DNA of 36,854 bases from an uncultured Aureispira sp. (GCA_905480485.1 CAJQQM010000027.1:1-36854), one strand, 5' to 3'; positions 1 to 8,836 are shown, counted from the stretch's first letter. Translations and numbers: made by a program. Notes: generated by a model not told the origin, from the sequence alone.

Positions 1-246
1 TAATTTTTTAGAAAAATCTCGTTGAGAGTATGAAAAAAGCACCTCTTGTATAATTTCGATTTCTTGTTCCATTTTAGTTTCTGTTACCGACAAAGTTTGG
101 TCTGCAACCAATTCACTTAAATGTTCAAGGATTTCAAAATCATTACCTAATGAATGTTCTTTGACCAATACGTCTATTGAAATACACAAATAAGTACAAA
201 GGTTTTGAATGGTTTTTTGTAGGGATTTTTTTTGAGGAGGATTCAT
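1..246 (-). CDS. Partial protein, possible sensor histidine kinase N-terminus (runs off left edge)
   Basis: An open frame begins at an ATG at 246-244 and stays open for 82 codons to the window edge, so only the N-terminus is visible. The visible part starts MNPPQKKSLQKTIQNL, is predicted to be mostly helical, has no signal peptide or membrane segment, and ends near FSYSQRDFSKKL. That ending resembles the short linker (xxGDFSxxL) that precedes the dimerisation region in many Bacteroidota cytoplasmic histidine kinases. This is a family-level impression from a short stretch, and no catalytic motif is visible. The start lies one base after the stop of the DUF7793-like gene at 250-248, so the two are almost certainly co-transcribed and probably translationally coupled. 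Confidence 0.55.
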   Translation of the reverse strand, partial: MNPPQKKSLQKTIQNLCTYLCISIDVLVKEHSLGNDFEILEHLSELVADQTLSVTETKMEQEIEIIQEVLFSYSQRDFSKKL

Positions 247-247
247 G

Positions 248-658
248 TTATTTATTTAGACACCAATCAGTGGCTGTCGTTATATTGTCAAACATTTTAA
301 TGGGGTATTCTATGCTACTAAAGCCTATAAAAAAATTAGCTACAACTCTACTAAAGCTAGAGGCTACTAGAAAGGCAAATTTTGTGCAATGTCGAGTGCC
401 GTCAGCCGATGCATAATAGTTTCGAACAGATTTTGGAAGGGGCTTCGCATGGCGCACGTCACACATCATGGGATAACTTAAACTTGGTATAATCTTATCG
501 AGAATAGCATTCGAAGCTTGTGCGTGTTCAAGGGTGTGTACTATATTGGGGTGTGAAAATATATAGATTATATTATCACAAATCCAAATTGAACTACTAT
601 CAGTATAAAATACTTCTTGATGAAGGCTAGGGGCAAAATCATCTGGATATTCTATCAT
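248..658 (-). CDS. DUF7793-like (STAS-like) small protein
   Basis: A 136-residue cytoplasmic protein with no signal peptide or membrane helix. Its order of motifs (SSIWICDNIIYIFSHPN, then YPMMCDVRHAKPLPKSVRNYY, then TKFAFLVASSFSRVVANFF, then KMFDNITTATDWCLNK) matches the uncharacterised Bacteroidota family called DUF7793, which has a fold-like pattern reminiscent of SpoIIAA/STAS proteins. No reaction is known for the family. It is the first gene of a two-gene unit: the next start follows its stop by one base and may encode a sensor kinase, which would fit a role as a regulatory partner. That role is inferred from context only. The opposite-strand open frame at 177-416 is a shadow. Family call is moderately sure; function is unknown. 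Confidence 0.8.
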   Translation of the reverse strand: MIEYPDDFAPSLHQEVFYTDSSSIWICDNIIYIFSHPNIVHTLEHAQASNAILDKIIPSLSYPMMCDVRHAKPLPKSVRNYYASADGTRHCTKFAFLVASSFSRVVANFFIGFSSIEYPIKMFDNITTATDWCLNK

Positions 659-836
659 AATATTTTATTTAAGTGTAATAAATATAAATATTATTTTAAA
701 TAAACCACTTTAAATTGATTGAAATAATTTTTGTTGAAGTTTATAATAAATAATAAGAATGCTAATATTTCTCATAATTTTTAACTAATATGCCGCCTCA
801 TAAATTTCTAATGAAACTGGTATAAAACTCCTTTAA

Positions 837-1808
837 ATGCCAACTGAAAACGATAAAATACGAATTTTGGAAGTACCCTCTGAATTAGGGGCAGGAACCC
901 GTGGGGCAAGTTTAGGTATAGGTGCTATCAAAGTTGCTGCTTTCAAATCAGGTAATAAATATTTTTCTAAATATCATTCGACCATTGTTCCGAATGAGAA
1001 TGAACTACTTTTTGAGGCAAGTCCAACGCAGTATGCAAACTATATTGATGGGATTGTAAAAGTATACAATTATGTATCTCATTTTGTATCGGAAGAAGTC
1101 ACCCACAATAAGCGCTTTCCGATTGTGCTAGCAGGCGATCACTCTACTGCAGGCGCTACTATTTCTGGTATCAAAAAATCAAATCCTGACAAACGATTAG
1201 GCGTTATTTGGATTGATGCGCATGCAGATTTGCACACTCCTTATACAACGCCATCCGGTAATTTGCATGGTATGCCACTAGCTATTTGTCTTGGTATCGA
1301 CAATCTTCAACATCAACGCAACGATATACCGGAAGAAATTGTTCAGCATTGGTATCGTCTCAAACATATGGGCAACGTTTATCCCAAAATTGAAGCCAAC
1401 GATTTGGTGTTTATTGCGCTGAGGGATACCGAAAAAGAAGAAGACTTCTTAACGCAAAGAATGGGTATTAGAAATTTCTCGGTAGAAGAGGTACGCGAAA
1501 AAGGATCTGAACAAGTAGTGGAAGATGTTTTATCTTATCTTCAGAATTGTGATTTAATTTATATCTCTTTTGATGTTGATTCCATGGATTGTGATCTTAT
1601 TTCTAAGGGAACAGGTACGCCGGTACCGAATGGGCTTTCGGAAGAACAAGCTACGGATATCGTTTGCGGGCTGGTCGCTAATCCCAAAACCTGCTGTTTG
1701 GAAGTAACGGAGGTAAATCCTACCCTAGATGACAAATGTAATACGATGGCAGAGACAGCTTTCAGAATTCTAGACCGTGCAACTAATATTGTCAAAAATC
1801 GTTCATAA
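837..1808 (+). CDS. Arginase (ureohydrolase family)
   Basis: A 323-residue ureohydrolase, the usual arginase length, predicted to hydrolyse L-arginine to ornithine and urea with a two-manganese centre in the cytoplasm. The metal ligands are all visible: H102 in AGDHS, D127/H129/D131 in IDAHADLH, and D246/D248 in SFDVDSMD. H144 in GNLHG matches the general acid-base histidine of arginases. The N-terminal ELGAGTRGASLG and C-terminal EVNPTLDDKCNTMAETAF segments fit the arginase branch seen in Bacteroidota better than formimidoylglutamase or agmatinase, but those ureohydrolases share the metal motifs, so substrate is an inference. The ATG at 837 gives a complete fold. The secreted protein gene at 1820 starts 11 bases after its stop and is probably in the same transcript. 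The symbol rocF would be usual if arginase activity were confirmed. Confidence 0.87.
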   Translation: MPTENDKIRILEVPSELGAGTRGASLGIGAIKVAAFKSGNKYFSKYHSTIVPNENELLFEASPTQYANYIDGIVKVYNYVSHFVSEEVTHNKRFPIVLAGDHSTAGATISGIKKSNPDKRLGVIWIDAHADLHTPYTTPSGNLHGMPLAICLGIDNLQHQRNDIPEEIVQHWYRLKHMGNVYPKIEANDLVFIALRDTEKEEDFLTQRMGIRNFSVEEVREKGSEQVVEDVLSYLQNCDLIYISFDVDSMDCDLISKGTGTPVPNGLSEEQATDIVCGLVANPKTCCLEVTEVNPTLDDKCNTMAETAFRILDRATNIVKNRS

Positions 1809-1819
1809 TAGACCTTTTT

Positions 1820-2914
1820 ATGCAGATGCTTATTGTTTTTATTTGTTGGCTTACGGCGGCGGTGCCGGTTTTTGGACAATCAGTTATATGGATAAACGAA
1901 CCTTTTACGACCGAATCTAAAAATCTTAGTTTTGGAAGAGATTCAGTTTGTTTCTCCCCCAATTCTACTATTCTTGGTCTTGTATATGATAAGGACATGA
2001 AAGGAGCGACTCCGGTCGTAGATATTACACTTAAAAATACAGTAGGAGATGTGGCTAGTGCTACTTTTAGGCTAAAATCTTTTACACCAAATCAGCTTAA
2101 TTGGCACCCTTTAATTCAAAAGGCTTATTCGGAGATACTACAATCTAAGCACTGGTATTATTTTGATATTACGAGTTTTCCTTCTGTAATAAACGCTAAA
2201 AATGGCGTTGATTTTTTGACGGTCTTATATAATGAAGCGGTGCAAAGTGAAGATCAACAAATACCTGCACAGCTTTATTATAAGTTAGCCCAATCCGATC
2301 AGTTTCGCATTTGTCGTATTGACTTTAGAAAAGAAGCGGGCTATTTCAATTATTTATGGGAACGCTTGCAGTTTTATGGTATTTTGTTGAAAAAACAAAA
2401 AGTGGCTCAAGACAAAACAGAAGAATTAATCGAAGCCTGTCGTAAATATGGTGTGCAACAAATTGAACAATGGGCCCAACAAACAGCGCAATTATCCCAA
2501 AAAGTGAAGTCCTATGATTTGACTGTATTTAAGGAAGTGGAGCGTTTGAAAATAATGACCGAAACTTTATCAGATTCTGTTTCTAAGGAACTGAAACTGC
2601 GTCTACGTAGCCTGTTATTATTGGACCTCTCTATTTTGAACCAACAAGAGGGTCCTCGAAAAAAACAATTACTACAAAGGCGAACTGTTTTATTGAAAGA
2701 ATTGCGCTTTTATCCTGTTCTGAATACTGCTTTGTGGGCTTATGATGTTCAGCTAAATGGTGTAGCGCAAGAAACTAAGGACAAACAAATTAATGATAAG
2801 ATGCTGAGGGATGTACGTCAACGCTATGCACCTTTTGAAAAAATATACCAATCTATACTTCTTCTAAGGGCGGAATTGGCAACAATGAATAAGATGCTCG
2901 AACGGTTTGACTAA
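1820..2914 (+). CDS. Secreted protein of unknown function
   Basis: A 364-residue protein that I cannot assign to a named family. The first 19 residues form a signal peptide (MQMLIVFICWLTAAVPVFG, then Q), so it is exported. Residues about 30-170 look mainly beta-rich, and residues about 190-270 and 320-364 look helical with coiled-coil character (repeated Q/E/K and L spacing, for example around QIEQWAQQTAQLSQKV). No catalytic motif or lipobox was found. It follows the arginase gene after 11 bases, so co-transcription is likely, though nothing in the protein suggests a link to arginine metabolism. It ends about 20 bases before the hairpin that terminates rpsT from the opposite side. Confidence 0.75.
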   Translation: MQMLIVFICWLTAAVPVFGQSVIWINEPFTTESKNLSFGRDSVCFSPNSTILGLVYDKDMKGATPVVDITLKNTVGDVASATFRLKSFTPNQLNWHPLIQKAYSEILQSKHWYYFDITSFPSVINAKNGVDFLTVLYNEAVQSEDQQIPAQLYYKLAQSDQFRICRIDFRKEAGYFNYLWERLQFYGILLKKQKVAQDKTEELIEACRKYGVQQIEQWAQQTAQLSQKVKSYDLTVFKEVERLKIMTETLSDSVSKELKLRLRSLLLLDLSILNQQEGPRKKQLLQRRTVLLKELRFYPVLNTALWAYDVQLNGVAQETKDKQINDKMLRDVRQRYAPFEKIYQSILLLRAELATMNKMLERFD

Positions 2915-2930
2915 ACTTAATTAGGGCAAC

Positions 2931-2970
2931 AAAAAAGTACATTTAAACTAATGAAAGTTTAAATGTACTT
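2931..2970 (-). terminator. Intrinsic terminator of rpsT
   Basis: A perfect 15-base inverted repeat (2935-2949 with 2956-2970, arm AAGTACATTTAAACT) encloses a 6-base loop. Read on the minus strand the second arm is followed by a T run (complement of the A run at 2931-2936). It lies 30 bases past the rpsT stop codon. On the plus strand the stem has no T run, so it is less likely to stop transcripts from the 1820-2914 gene. Confidence 0.85.
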
Positions 2971-2999
2971 ATGATAAAATAAACAAACGGAAAGTCTGT

Positions 3000-3257
3000 T
3001 TACTTCTCTAATCCATTTACATAAACTGCAAGTTTACGCTTGAGGTTAGCAGCTTTGTTTTTGTGGATTTGATTCTTTTTGGCAAGACGGTCAATCATAG
3101 AAGAAACTTTTGGTAAAAACTTTTCAGCTTCTTTTTGATCTTCTAATTCGCGCAAAGATGCAATTGCAGTACGCGTTGTCTTTTTGTAATAACGATTGTG
3201 TAATCTTTTTTTAGCGTCTTGGCGTGCGCGTTTTTTTGCTGATTTATGATTAGCCAT
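3000..3257 (-). CDS. rpsT: 30S ribosomal protein S20
   Basis: An 85-residue, lysine- and arginine-rich protein with the hallmark S20 N-terminus MANHKSAKKRARQDAKKRLHN and the C-terminal segment KKNQIHKNKAANLKRKLAVYV. S20 binds 16S rRNA early in 30S assembly. Length and sequence are normal for the family. The gene is monocistronic: it has a clear promoter at 3320-3350 and a strong terminator at 2931-2970. Confidence 0.97.
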   Translation of the reverse strand: MANHKSAKKRARQDAKKRLHNRYYKKTTRTAIASLRELEDQKEAEKFLPKVSSMIDRLAKKNQIHKNKAANLKRKLAVYVNGLEK

Positions 3258-3319
3258 ACTATATATTTGTTTATTAAATTTACTATCTTTTGATTAAAAT
3301 CTATACCCTTTCGGGCATG

Positions 3320-3350
3320 CAAAGATAGGTAATACTTTCTAACTATTCAA
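3320..3350 (-). promoter_or_regulatory. Bacteroidota-type promoter of rpsT
   Basis: Read on the minus strand, TTG (3350-3348) is followed after exactly 20 bases by TATCTTTG (3327-3320), matching the primary-sigma consensus of Bacteroidota (TTG, 19-20 bases, TAnnTTTG). It would start transcription about 55-60 bases before the rpsT ATG. No other candidate of this quality lies in the gap. Confidence 0.8.
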
Positions 3351-3563
3351 TTTTTTTTATTATAAATATCATTTTTTTGTTTGTTTGGCCCAATATTATG
3401 GTTCAATAAAGGTTCATTTGTTCCTTGCCTACTATTGGAAAGCTCGTAAAAAAGCAGAAAGCTGCCTTATAGTCTGACTTCTTCTTCCTAAATATTTGTT
3501 GCGCAGCGATTAAAAAAAACCTAATTCTGAAGCAATCCTACCTTGCATTTTAAGGCATAAGAT

Positions 3564-3593
3564 TTGAATGTAATTGATTCTTTTGTATCTTTA
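3564..3593 (+). promoter_or_regulatory. Probable promoter of sucA
   Basis: TTG at 3564-3566 is followed after 19 bases by TATCTTTA at 3586-3593, one base off the Bacteroidota consensus TAnnTTTG. Transcription would start near 3600, about 80 bases before the chosen sucA start. Confidence 0.5.
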
Positions 3594-3679
3594 ATTTTTA
3601 TTGAAAAATATAGCAATTTGCTCGTGCAGATTGTTGTTTTTTTATCAATTTGGAAATTTTTATAAATCGTACATTTCTA

Positions 3680-6600
3680 ATGGATTATACTCATATTACC
3701 AACGCACATCCAGCGTTTATTGACAATTTATATCAGCAATTTAAAAAAGACCCGCTTTCTGTTCCTGAAGGTTGGAGAGAGTTCTTCGCCGGATTTGAAT
3801 ATGCCGCAGGTCATACCTCCTCGACAGCAGCGACGGGTCAGGTGGGAGGTTCGAATAGCAAAGAATTAGCTGTTGTTAAACTTATTCAAGCCTACCGTTT
3901 AAGGGGGCACCTTATGTCTGAGACCAATCCTATCCGAACCAGAAAATTTAGATTTCCAAGTTTGGATTTAGCCTATTTTGGTCTTTCAAAAGAGGACTTA
4001 TCACAACGTTTTGAAGCCGGTACTGAAATTGGCTTGAATCAGGCTACTTTATCTGAAATAATCGATCGGCTTAAAATTGTTTATTGTGGGTCGATTGGTT
4101 TCGAATTTGCGCACATTGACAATCAGGACAAATATCAATGGCTTAAAAACAGAATTGAACGTATTCAAACCAAAGGAAATTATGGTTTTGGAATAGACAA
4201 AAAGAAAAGAATCCTAGAAAAACTAAACGGGGCTACAGGCTTTGAAAATTTTCTAGGCAAAAAATATGTCGCTCAAAAGCGTTTTGGTTTAGAAGGGGGT
4301 GAGTCGACAATTCATGCCCTTGATGGAATTATCAATCGTGCTGCGAGTCAAGAAGTAGAGGAAGTTGTCATTGGAATGGCGCATCGTGGACGTCTCAACG
4401 TACTTGCTAATATCATGGGCAAAACCTATGAATATATTTTTAGCGAATTTGAAGGAAATACCCCCGAAGATATATTTGGAGACGGAGATGTGAAGTATCA
4501 CCTTGGTTTTTCTTCGCAAATAACCACACCTGAGGGGTTCAATGTCAACCTTAAATTGGTCCCTAATCCATCACACTTAGAGGCTGTTAATCCAGTTGTT
4601 CAAGGCTTTACCCGTGCCAAGGCAGATGTTTTGTATCGATCTGATTTTGATAGGATTATGCCGATATTGATTCACGGAGATGCTGCTATAGCAGGGCAAG
4701 GGGTTGCCCATGAGGTGGTTCAAATGAGTCAATTAGAAGGATATTATACAGGCGGTACTATTCACTATGTCATCAACAATCAAATTGGATTTACCACTGA
4801 TTTTGAAGATGGGCGTTCGTCTACCTATTGCACTGGAGTTGCTGGCTTGGTTCAAGCTCCTGTGTTTCATGTTAACGGTGATGATGCCGAAGCAGTCTTG
4901 TTTGTGGCCGAACTGGCAGCAGACTATCGTCAAGAGTTTAACACAGATGTCTTTATTGATATGGTTTGTTATCGTAAACATGGGCACAATGAAGGAGATG
5001 ACCCTAAATTTACGCAGCCTAAGTTTTATGATTTAATCAAAAAGCATAAAAACACCAGGACCTTGTACTCAGAAAAATTAATTGCACATGGTGAAATTGA
5101 AGCTGAAATGGCCAAGCAAATGGACAAGCAATTCGATGCTTTGTTGCAAGATAAATTTTCTCAGGCCAAAGAGGAAGCACCTGTCTACGAATATCAAAAG
5201 CCAGAACTTGCTTGGAAAAAGCTAAAGAAATATACTTCTGTAGAAGATTATCAAATTTCTCCAGATACGTCTATCAAAAAAACAGTATTGGTAAAAATGC
5301 TTCAGCATTTACAAACAATACCCGATTATTTTACACCATTACCAAAGTTTAAGCGTCTATTGAAACGGACACAAGAACTAATCGATCGAGAACTCGTAGA
5401 TTGGTCAATGTCAGAACATTTGGCTTATGGTTCATTATTAATTGAAGGCAACGACATACGATTGACTGGGCAAGATGTAAAAAGAGGTACTTTTTCACAT
5501 CGTAACGCTGTTTTATACGATGCCAAAACGAATCAACAATACAACCGTCTTAATCATTTTGAAAAAGACCAAGGTAAGTTTCGTATCCATAATTCATTGT
5601 TGTCAGAATTTGCAGTGTTGGGTTTTGAATTTGGTTATTCTTTAGCGAGCCCGGATCCCTTAGTAATTTGGGAGGCGCAATTTGGTGATTTTGCCAATGG
5701 GGCTCAAACTATTTTCGATCAGTTTATCAGTTCGTCCGAAAGTAAATGGCAACGTATGACGGGCTTAGTTATGTTGTTGCCGCATGGTTATGAAGGGCAG
5801 GGCCCTGAACATTCAAGTGCTAAACTAGAACGGTACCTTCAAAGTTGTGCACAATTTAATATGACGGTCGCCAATGTAACCACACCTGCCAACTTCTTTC
5901 ATTTGTTAAGACGTCAACAGGAACGTCCATTTAGAAAGCCTTTGATTGTAATGTCGCCCAAAAAATTATTGCGTCCTAGAAATATCAATCGTCCGAACGA
6001 AGAAGTTTTGTATCGTGAATGTGTTTCGACTTTTGACGAATTTAGCAAAGGAGGGTTTGAAGAGGTTTTTGATGACCCTAAAGTAAACACCAAAAAAGAA
6101 ATTGCTAAAATAACACGTGTCCTATGTTGCTCAGGAAAAATTTACTATGAACTACTCGACAAAAAGGTAGCCGATAAACGCGAGGATGTCGCAATAGTTC
6201 GATTAGAACAACTATACCCTTTCCCTAAGAAGAAAGTGGATGCTATTATTGAAAAATACGGTGAAGCTGATTGGTTTTGGGTACAAGAAGAACCCTCTAA
6301 CATGGGGGCTTGGTCGTACATTCATGCCTTTTATCGTAAATACGATCTAAAATTAATTGCGCGTAAATCGTCTGCATCGCCTGCAACAGGCTTCAAAAAA
6401 GTACACGAATCACAGCAAGAATCAATTATTCAAGCTGCATTTGGAGCAGGAAAGGGTAGTTTTACGACCAAGGTTTTACATACTGCTTCGAAAAAGTCGA
6501 AAAAAACCAAGTCAAATAAGACGGATGATTTTACAAAACTAAAAGGAATGGCTAGCGACATTGTTGATAAGCTAAACAAAGAAGGCATCATTCATTTTAG

Positions 6601-6715
6601 TCAGTTGTCGGCTTTGACAAGTCAGGATGTGGCGGCATTAGATAAAAAGATACCCAATTTTGGCGAAAAATTTAAACGTTTCGATTGGAAAACACAGGCG
6701 GATGTAATGTTGTAA
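3680..6715 (+). CDS. sucA: 2-oxoglutarate dehydrogenase E1 with extra C-terminal domain
   Basis: The thiamine-diphosphate decarboxylase of the 2-oxoglutarate dehydrogenase complex, which feeds succinyl-CoA into the TCA cycle. I chose the ATG at 3680 (MDYTHITNAHPAFIDNLYQQ) because E1 proteins begin this way; an in-frame ATG at 3650 adds ten unrelated residues. Family motifs in order: GMAHRGRLNVLANIMGK near residue 232, HGDAAIAGQG near 331, GDDAEAV near 399, GHNEGDDP near 434, IWEAQFGDFANGAQ and LPHGYEGQGPEHSS in the transketolase-like half, and WVQEEPSNMGAW near the usual C-terminus. The enzyme normally ends after about 920-935 residues. Here residues 922-1011 add a lysine-rich linker and a helix-hairpin-helix-like domain (see findings). 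No sucB lies next to it. Downstream genes follow with gaps of 40 and 34 bases. Confidence 0.96.
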   Translation: MDYTHITNAHPAFIDNLYQQFKKDPLSVPEGWREFFAGFEYAAGHTSSTAATGQVGGSNSKELAVVKLIQAYRLRGHLMSETNPIRTRKFRFPSLDLAYFGLSKEDLSQRFEAGTEIGLNQATLSEIIDRLKIVYCGSIGFEFAHIDNQDKYQWLKNRIERIQTKGNYGFGIDKKKRILEKLNGATGFENFLGKKYVAQKRFGLEGGESTIHALDGIINRAASQEVEEVVIGMAHRGRLNVLANIMGKTYEYIFSEFEGNTPEDIFGDGDVKYHLGFSSQITTPEGFNVNLKLVPNPSHLEAVNPVVQGFTRAKADVLYRSDFDRIMPILIHGDAAIAGQGVAHEVVQMSQLEGYYTGGTIHYVINNQIGFTTDFEDGRSSTYCTGVAGLVQAPVFHVNGDDAEAVLFVAELAADYRQEFNTDVFIDMVCYRKHGHNEGDDPKFTQPKFYDLIKKHKNTRTLYSEKLIAHGEIEAEMAKQMDKQFDALLQDKFSQAKEEAPVYEYQKPELAWKKLKKYTSVEDYQISPDTSIKKTVLVKMLQHLQTIPDYFTPLPKFKRLLKRTQELIDRELVDWSMSEHLAYGSLLIEGNDIRLTGQDVKRGTFSHRNAVLYDAKTNQQYNRLNHFEKDQGKFRIHNSLLSEFAVLGFEFGYSLASPDPLVIWEAQFGDFANGAQTIFDQFISSSESKWQRMTGLVMLLPHGYEGQGPEHSSAKLERYLQSCAQFNMTVANVTTPANFFHLLRRQQERPFRKPLIVMSPKKLLRPRNINRPNEEVLYRECVSTFDEFSKGGFEEVFDDPKVNTKKEIAKITRVLCCSGKIYYELLDKKVADKREDVAIVRLEQLYPFPKKKVDAIIEKYGEADWFWVQEEPSNMGAWSYIHAFYRKYDLKLIARKSSASPATGFKKVHESQQESIIQAAFGAGKGSFTTKVLHTASKKSKKTKSNKTDDFTKLKGMASDIVDKLNKEGIIHFSQLSALTSQDVAALDKKIPNFGEKFKRFDWKTQADVML

Positions 6716-6755
6716 TGTAGACTTGATTTAGAGACTTTGTGGCTAGAATATAAGC

Positions 6756-7298
6756 ATGTCAATATTTATAGTTTTATTGAGTATTTTGGGGTTTTTGTTT
6801 CTTTGTGTTTGTTTGGTAGGCTATAGCATGCCAAACACTTGGACCATAGAAGAGGCTGTTCTGTTACGGGCAAGACCAAATCATCTTTTTGCCTTGCTTA
6901 ATTCATTGGATAAGTGGCCTGAATGGTCGTTTTGGTCCGTGGATAATGGGTATCGTGTTCGTTTTGGAAGTGTCAAGGAGGGGGTAGGCGCTACAATGCA
7001 GCTCGAAACCAATAAGGTTCGTATTTCGTTGTCCGTTAGCTATACCGATACAAAAAATGAGCTTCGGTATCAGTTGAAGACTGCTAACTCTCTTTTCGTC
7101 GTAGAAGGAATCTTGCTTATATCTCCTTCTAATACGGAGTATACTCAATTAGCTTGGCGTAATAGCTTTATTAAATACCAAGGGAATCACCCGATACACC
7201 GTTATCAAATTTATTTTCTAAAAAAATATATAGAACAGGGCGTAGAGGAAAGTATTGCCAAGTTGCAACAAATTTATAATGATGAAGACTTTAACTAA
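6756..7298 (+). CDS. SRPBCC-fold protein with N-terminal membrane anchor
   Basis: A 180-residue protein with one hydrophobic segment at residues 3-23 followed by an SRPBCC (START/polyketide-cyclase-like) domain. Signs of that fold are the opening IEEAVLLRARPNHLFALLNSLDKWPEW, where domains of this type usually read V..P.e.VW..l.D...w, then alternating beta strands, and the long C-terminal helix ending VEESIAKLQQIY. These domains form a ligand-binding cavity, but nothing here shows the ligand. It probably sits on the inner membrane. The gene begins 40 bases after sucA and ends 34 bases before manC, so a shared transcript is likely, with no clear functional link. Confidence 0.8.
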   Translation: MSIFIVLLSILGFLFLCVCLVGYSMPNTWTIEEAVLLRARPNHLFALLNSLDKWPEWSFWSVDNGYRVRFGSVKEGVGATMQLETNKVRISLSVSYTDTKNELRYQLKTANSLFVVEGILLISPSNTEYTQLAWRNSFIKYQGNHPIHRYQIYFLKKYIEQGVEESIAKLQQIYNDEDFN

Positions 7299-7332
7299 AA
7301 ATAGTATTTCAAATTAGGTATAAACAAACGGT

Positions 7333-8421
7333 ATGAATTCAAATAATTATGTGGTAATTATGGCAGGTGGTATTGGCAGTCGTTTTTGGCCAAGTAGCCG
7401 TAGGGACAAGCCCAAGCAATTTTTAGATATATTAGGCTTAGGGAAATCATTTCTACAATTAACCTTCGATCGATTTGCAGGTGTCTGCCCTCCTAGTAAT
7501 ATATTTATAGTAACCAATAAAGCCTATAAAGCGATTATTCAGGAACAATTACCGCAATTGTCTGAACAGCAAATTCTGACCGAACCCTCACGCAACGATA
7601 CAGCCCCTTGTATTACTTATGCCGCCTTGAAAATCAGAAAAATCAATCCCAATGCTAATTTTGTTGTGGCCCCTTCGGACCATATTATTCTCAAAGAGAA
7701 TACCTTTGTAGACCATATAAATCAAGGGCTTGATTTTGTTGCCAACAACGATGCTTTGCTTACATTAGGTATTCAGCCACATCATCCTAATACAGGATAT
7801 GGGTACATACATTTCGACAAAACAACGCCTCCTCCTTTTTATAAGGTACATCAGTTTAAAGAAAAACCCAATTTAGAAAATGCTAAGAAGTTTGTGGCTA
7901 GTGGAACGTATTTGTGGAATGCAGGTATTTTTGTATGGAATGTCAACACGCTCTTAGCCGCTATTCAAAGCTTTGCGCCGGAGGTATACCAAATTCTTAA
8001 TCAAGGAGAAGATGCTTGGTGCACTACCAATGAACAAGCTTTCTTAGATGAATTTTATCCGACGACTCCGAGTATTTCTATCGATTATGCACTCATGGAA
8101 AAAGCAAAGAATATCTTTACGATGCCGGCTGATATTGGTTGGTCTGATTTAGGTACTTGGGCTTCGCTACATCAGCAATTTAACAAAGATGAACAAAACA
8201 ATGCAATTAGTAGTTCTACGCCGGATTTAGTACAAACACTCAATACCCGCAATTGTATGGTTCGTTCTAAAGACGGCAAAATGGTCGTTATCAAAGATTT
8301 AGAAAACTATATTGTTGTAGATGAAGAAAATGTTTTATTGATTTATCCTAAAGACAAAGAACAAGAAATTAAGCAGGTTTCCAAAGATTTAGGTGCTCGT
8401 TTTGGTGATGAATATCTATAA
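7333..8421 (+). CDS. manC: Mannose-1-phosphate guanylyltransferase
   Basis: A 362-residue nucleotidyltransferase that makes GDP-mannose from mannose 1-phosphate and GTP, the activated sugar for glycans and lipopolysaccharide or exopolysaccharide. The signature MAGGIGSRFWPSSRRDKPKQF lies at residues 10-30. EPSRNDTAPC, VVAPSDHII, FKEKPN, WNAGIFVW and PADIGWSDLGTW follow in the expected order. The length is that of the single-domain enzyme without the isomerase half found in bifunctional ManC/AlgA proteins. It is the third gene of a probable sucA transcript. Its stop is 3 bases from the end of a convergent small gene. Confidence 0.95.
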   Translation: MNSNNYVVIMAGGIGSRFWPSSRRDKPKQFLDILGLGKSFLQLTFDRFAGVCPPSNIFIVTNKAYKAIIQEQLPQLSEQQILTEPSRNDTAPCITYAALKIRKINPNANFVVAPSDHIILKENTFVDHINQGLDFVANNDALLTLGIQPHHPNTGYGYIHFDKTTPPPFYKVHQFKEKPNLENAKKFVASGTYLWNAGIFVWNVNTLLAAIQSFAPEVYQILNQGEDAWCTTNEQAFLDEFYPTTPSISIDYALMEKAKNIFTMPADIGWSDLGTWASLHQQFNKDEQNNAISSSTPDLVQTLNTRNCMVRSKDGKMVVIKDLENYIVVDEENVLLIYPKDKEQEIKQVSKDLGARFGDEYL

Positions 8422-8424
8422 GTA

Positions 8425-8772
8425 TTATGGCTTGAAGCGGTCCTCTTTCCAAGTCTTGTTTTGCAATAGCTGAATGCAACACCAACAAAGAATTCCAAAA
8501 ACAAATAAGCCTTGGTCATCAGAAGCAAAATAAAAGCCTAAAAAAAGCAATACAGGCCATTTGGCACTTTGCAATAGAGCGTTTTGGGTAGAATTGTTTC
8601 TGTTGTATCTGTGGCGGTTGTCTTTGTGCTTTAATGCTGCATAAGGCGGTCTACTTAAAGGGCCGTTATGTAAACAAACAAGGGCAGTAACCCGAATGGA
8701 AAGTCTTTCGATACGGCACATTTGCTTGGCTGCCAAAGGATATAATTGATAATTTTTTTGATTGGTGCGCAT
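8425..8772 (-). CDS. Small membrane protein of unknown function
   Basis: A 115-residue protein. The first 65 residues are polar and basic (KHKDNRHRYNRNN), followed by two close hydrophobic segments at about residues 70-83 and 86-103 that probably form a membrane hairpin. I recognise no family. It lies 64 bases downstream of truA in the same direction and ends 3 bases from the manC stop, so it fills its slot neatly as the last gene of the lipoprotein-truA unit. That placement is the main argument that it is real. Confidence 0.5.
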   Translation of the reverse strand: MRTNQKNYQLYPLAAKQMCRIERLSIRVTALVCLHNGPLSRPPYAALKHKDNRHRYNRNNSTQNALLQSAKWPVLLFLGFYFASDDQGLFVFGILCWCCIQLLQNKTWKEDRFKP

Positions 8773-8836
8773 ATATCAATAACCAATTATAGCAAAGATT
8801 CGTTCCGTTTTTTGTAAGTACAGAGGCTTGCTTAAG

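Larger units (their letters stand above)
3258..3679. other. Divergent intergenic region between rpsT and sucA
   Basis: A 422-base AT-rich gap that holds the rpsT promoter at 3320-3350 on the minus strand and a probable sucA promoter at 3564-3593 on the plus strand. Between them (about 3390-3560) I see no coding frame, no convincing hairpin with a T run, and no repeat. The sucA leader would be about 80 bases. Confidence 0.6.

Noticed and set aside
177-416. Open frame of 79 codons on the plus strand
   Set aside because: It lies opposite the DUF7793-like gene and the partial kinase gene, which have family-like sequence and tight spacing; its product has no recognisable features.
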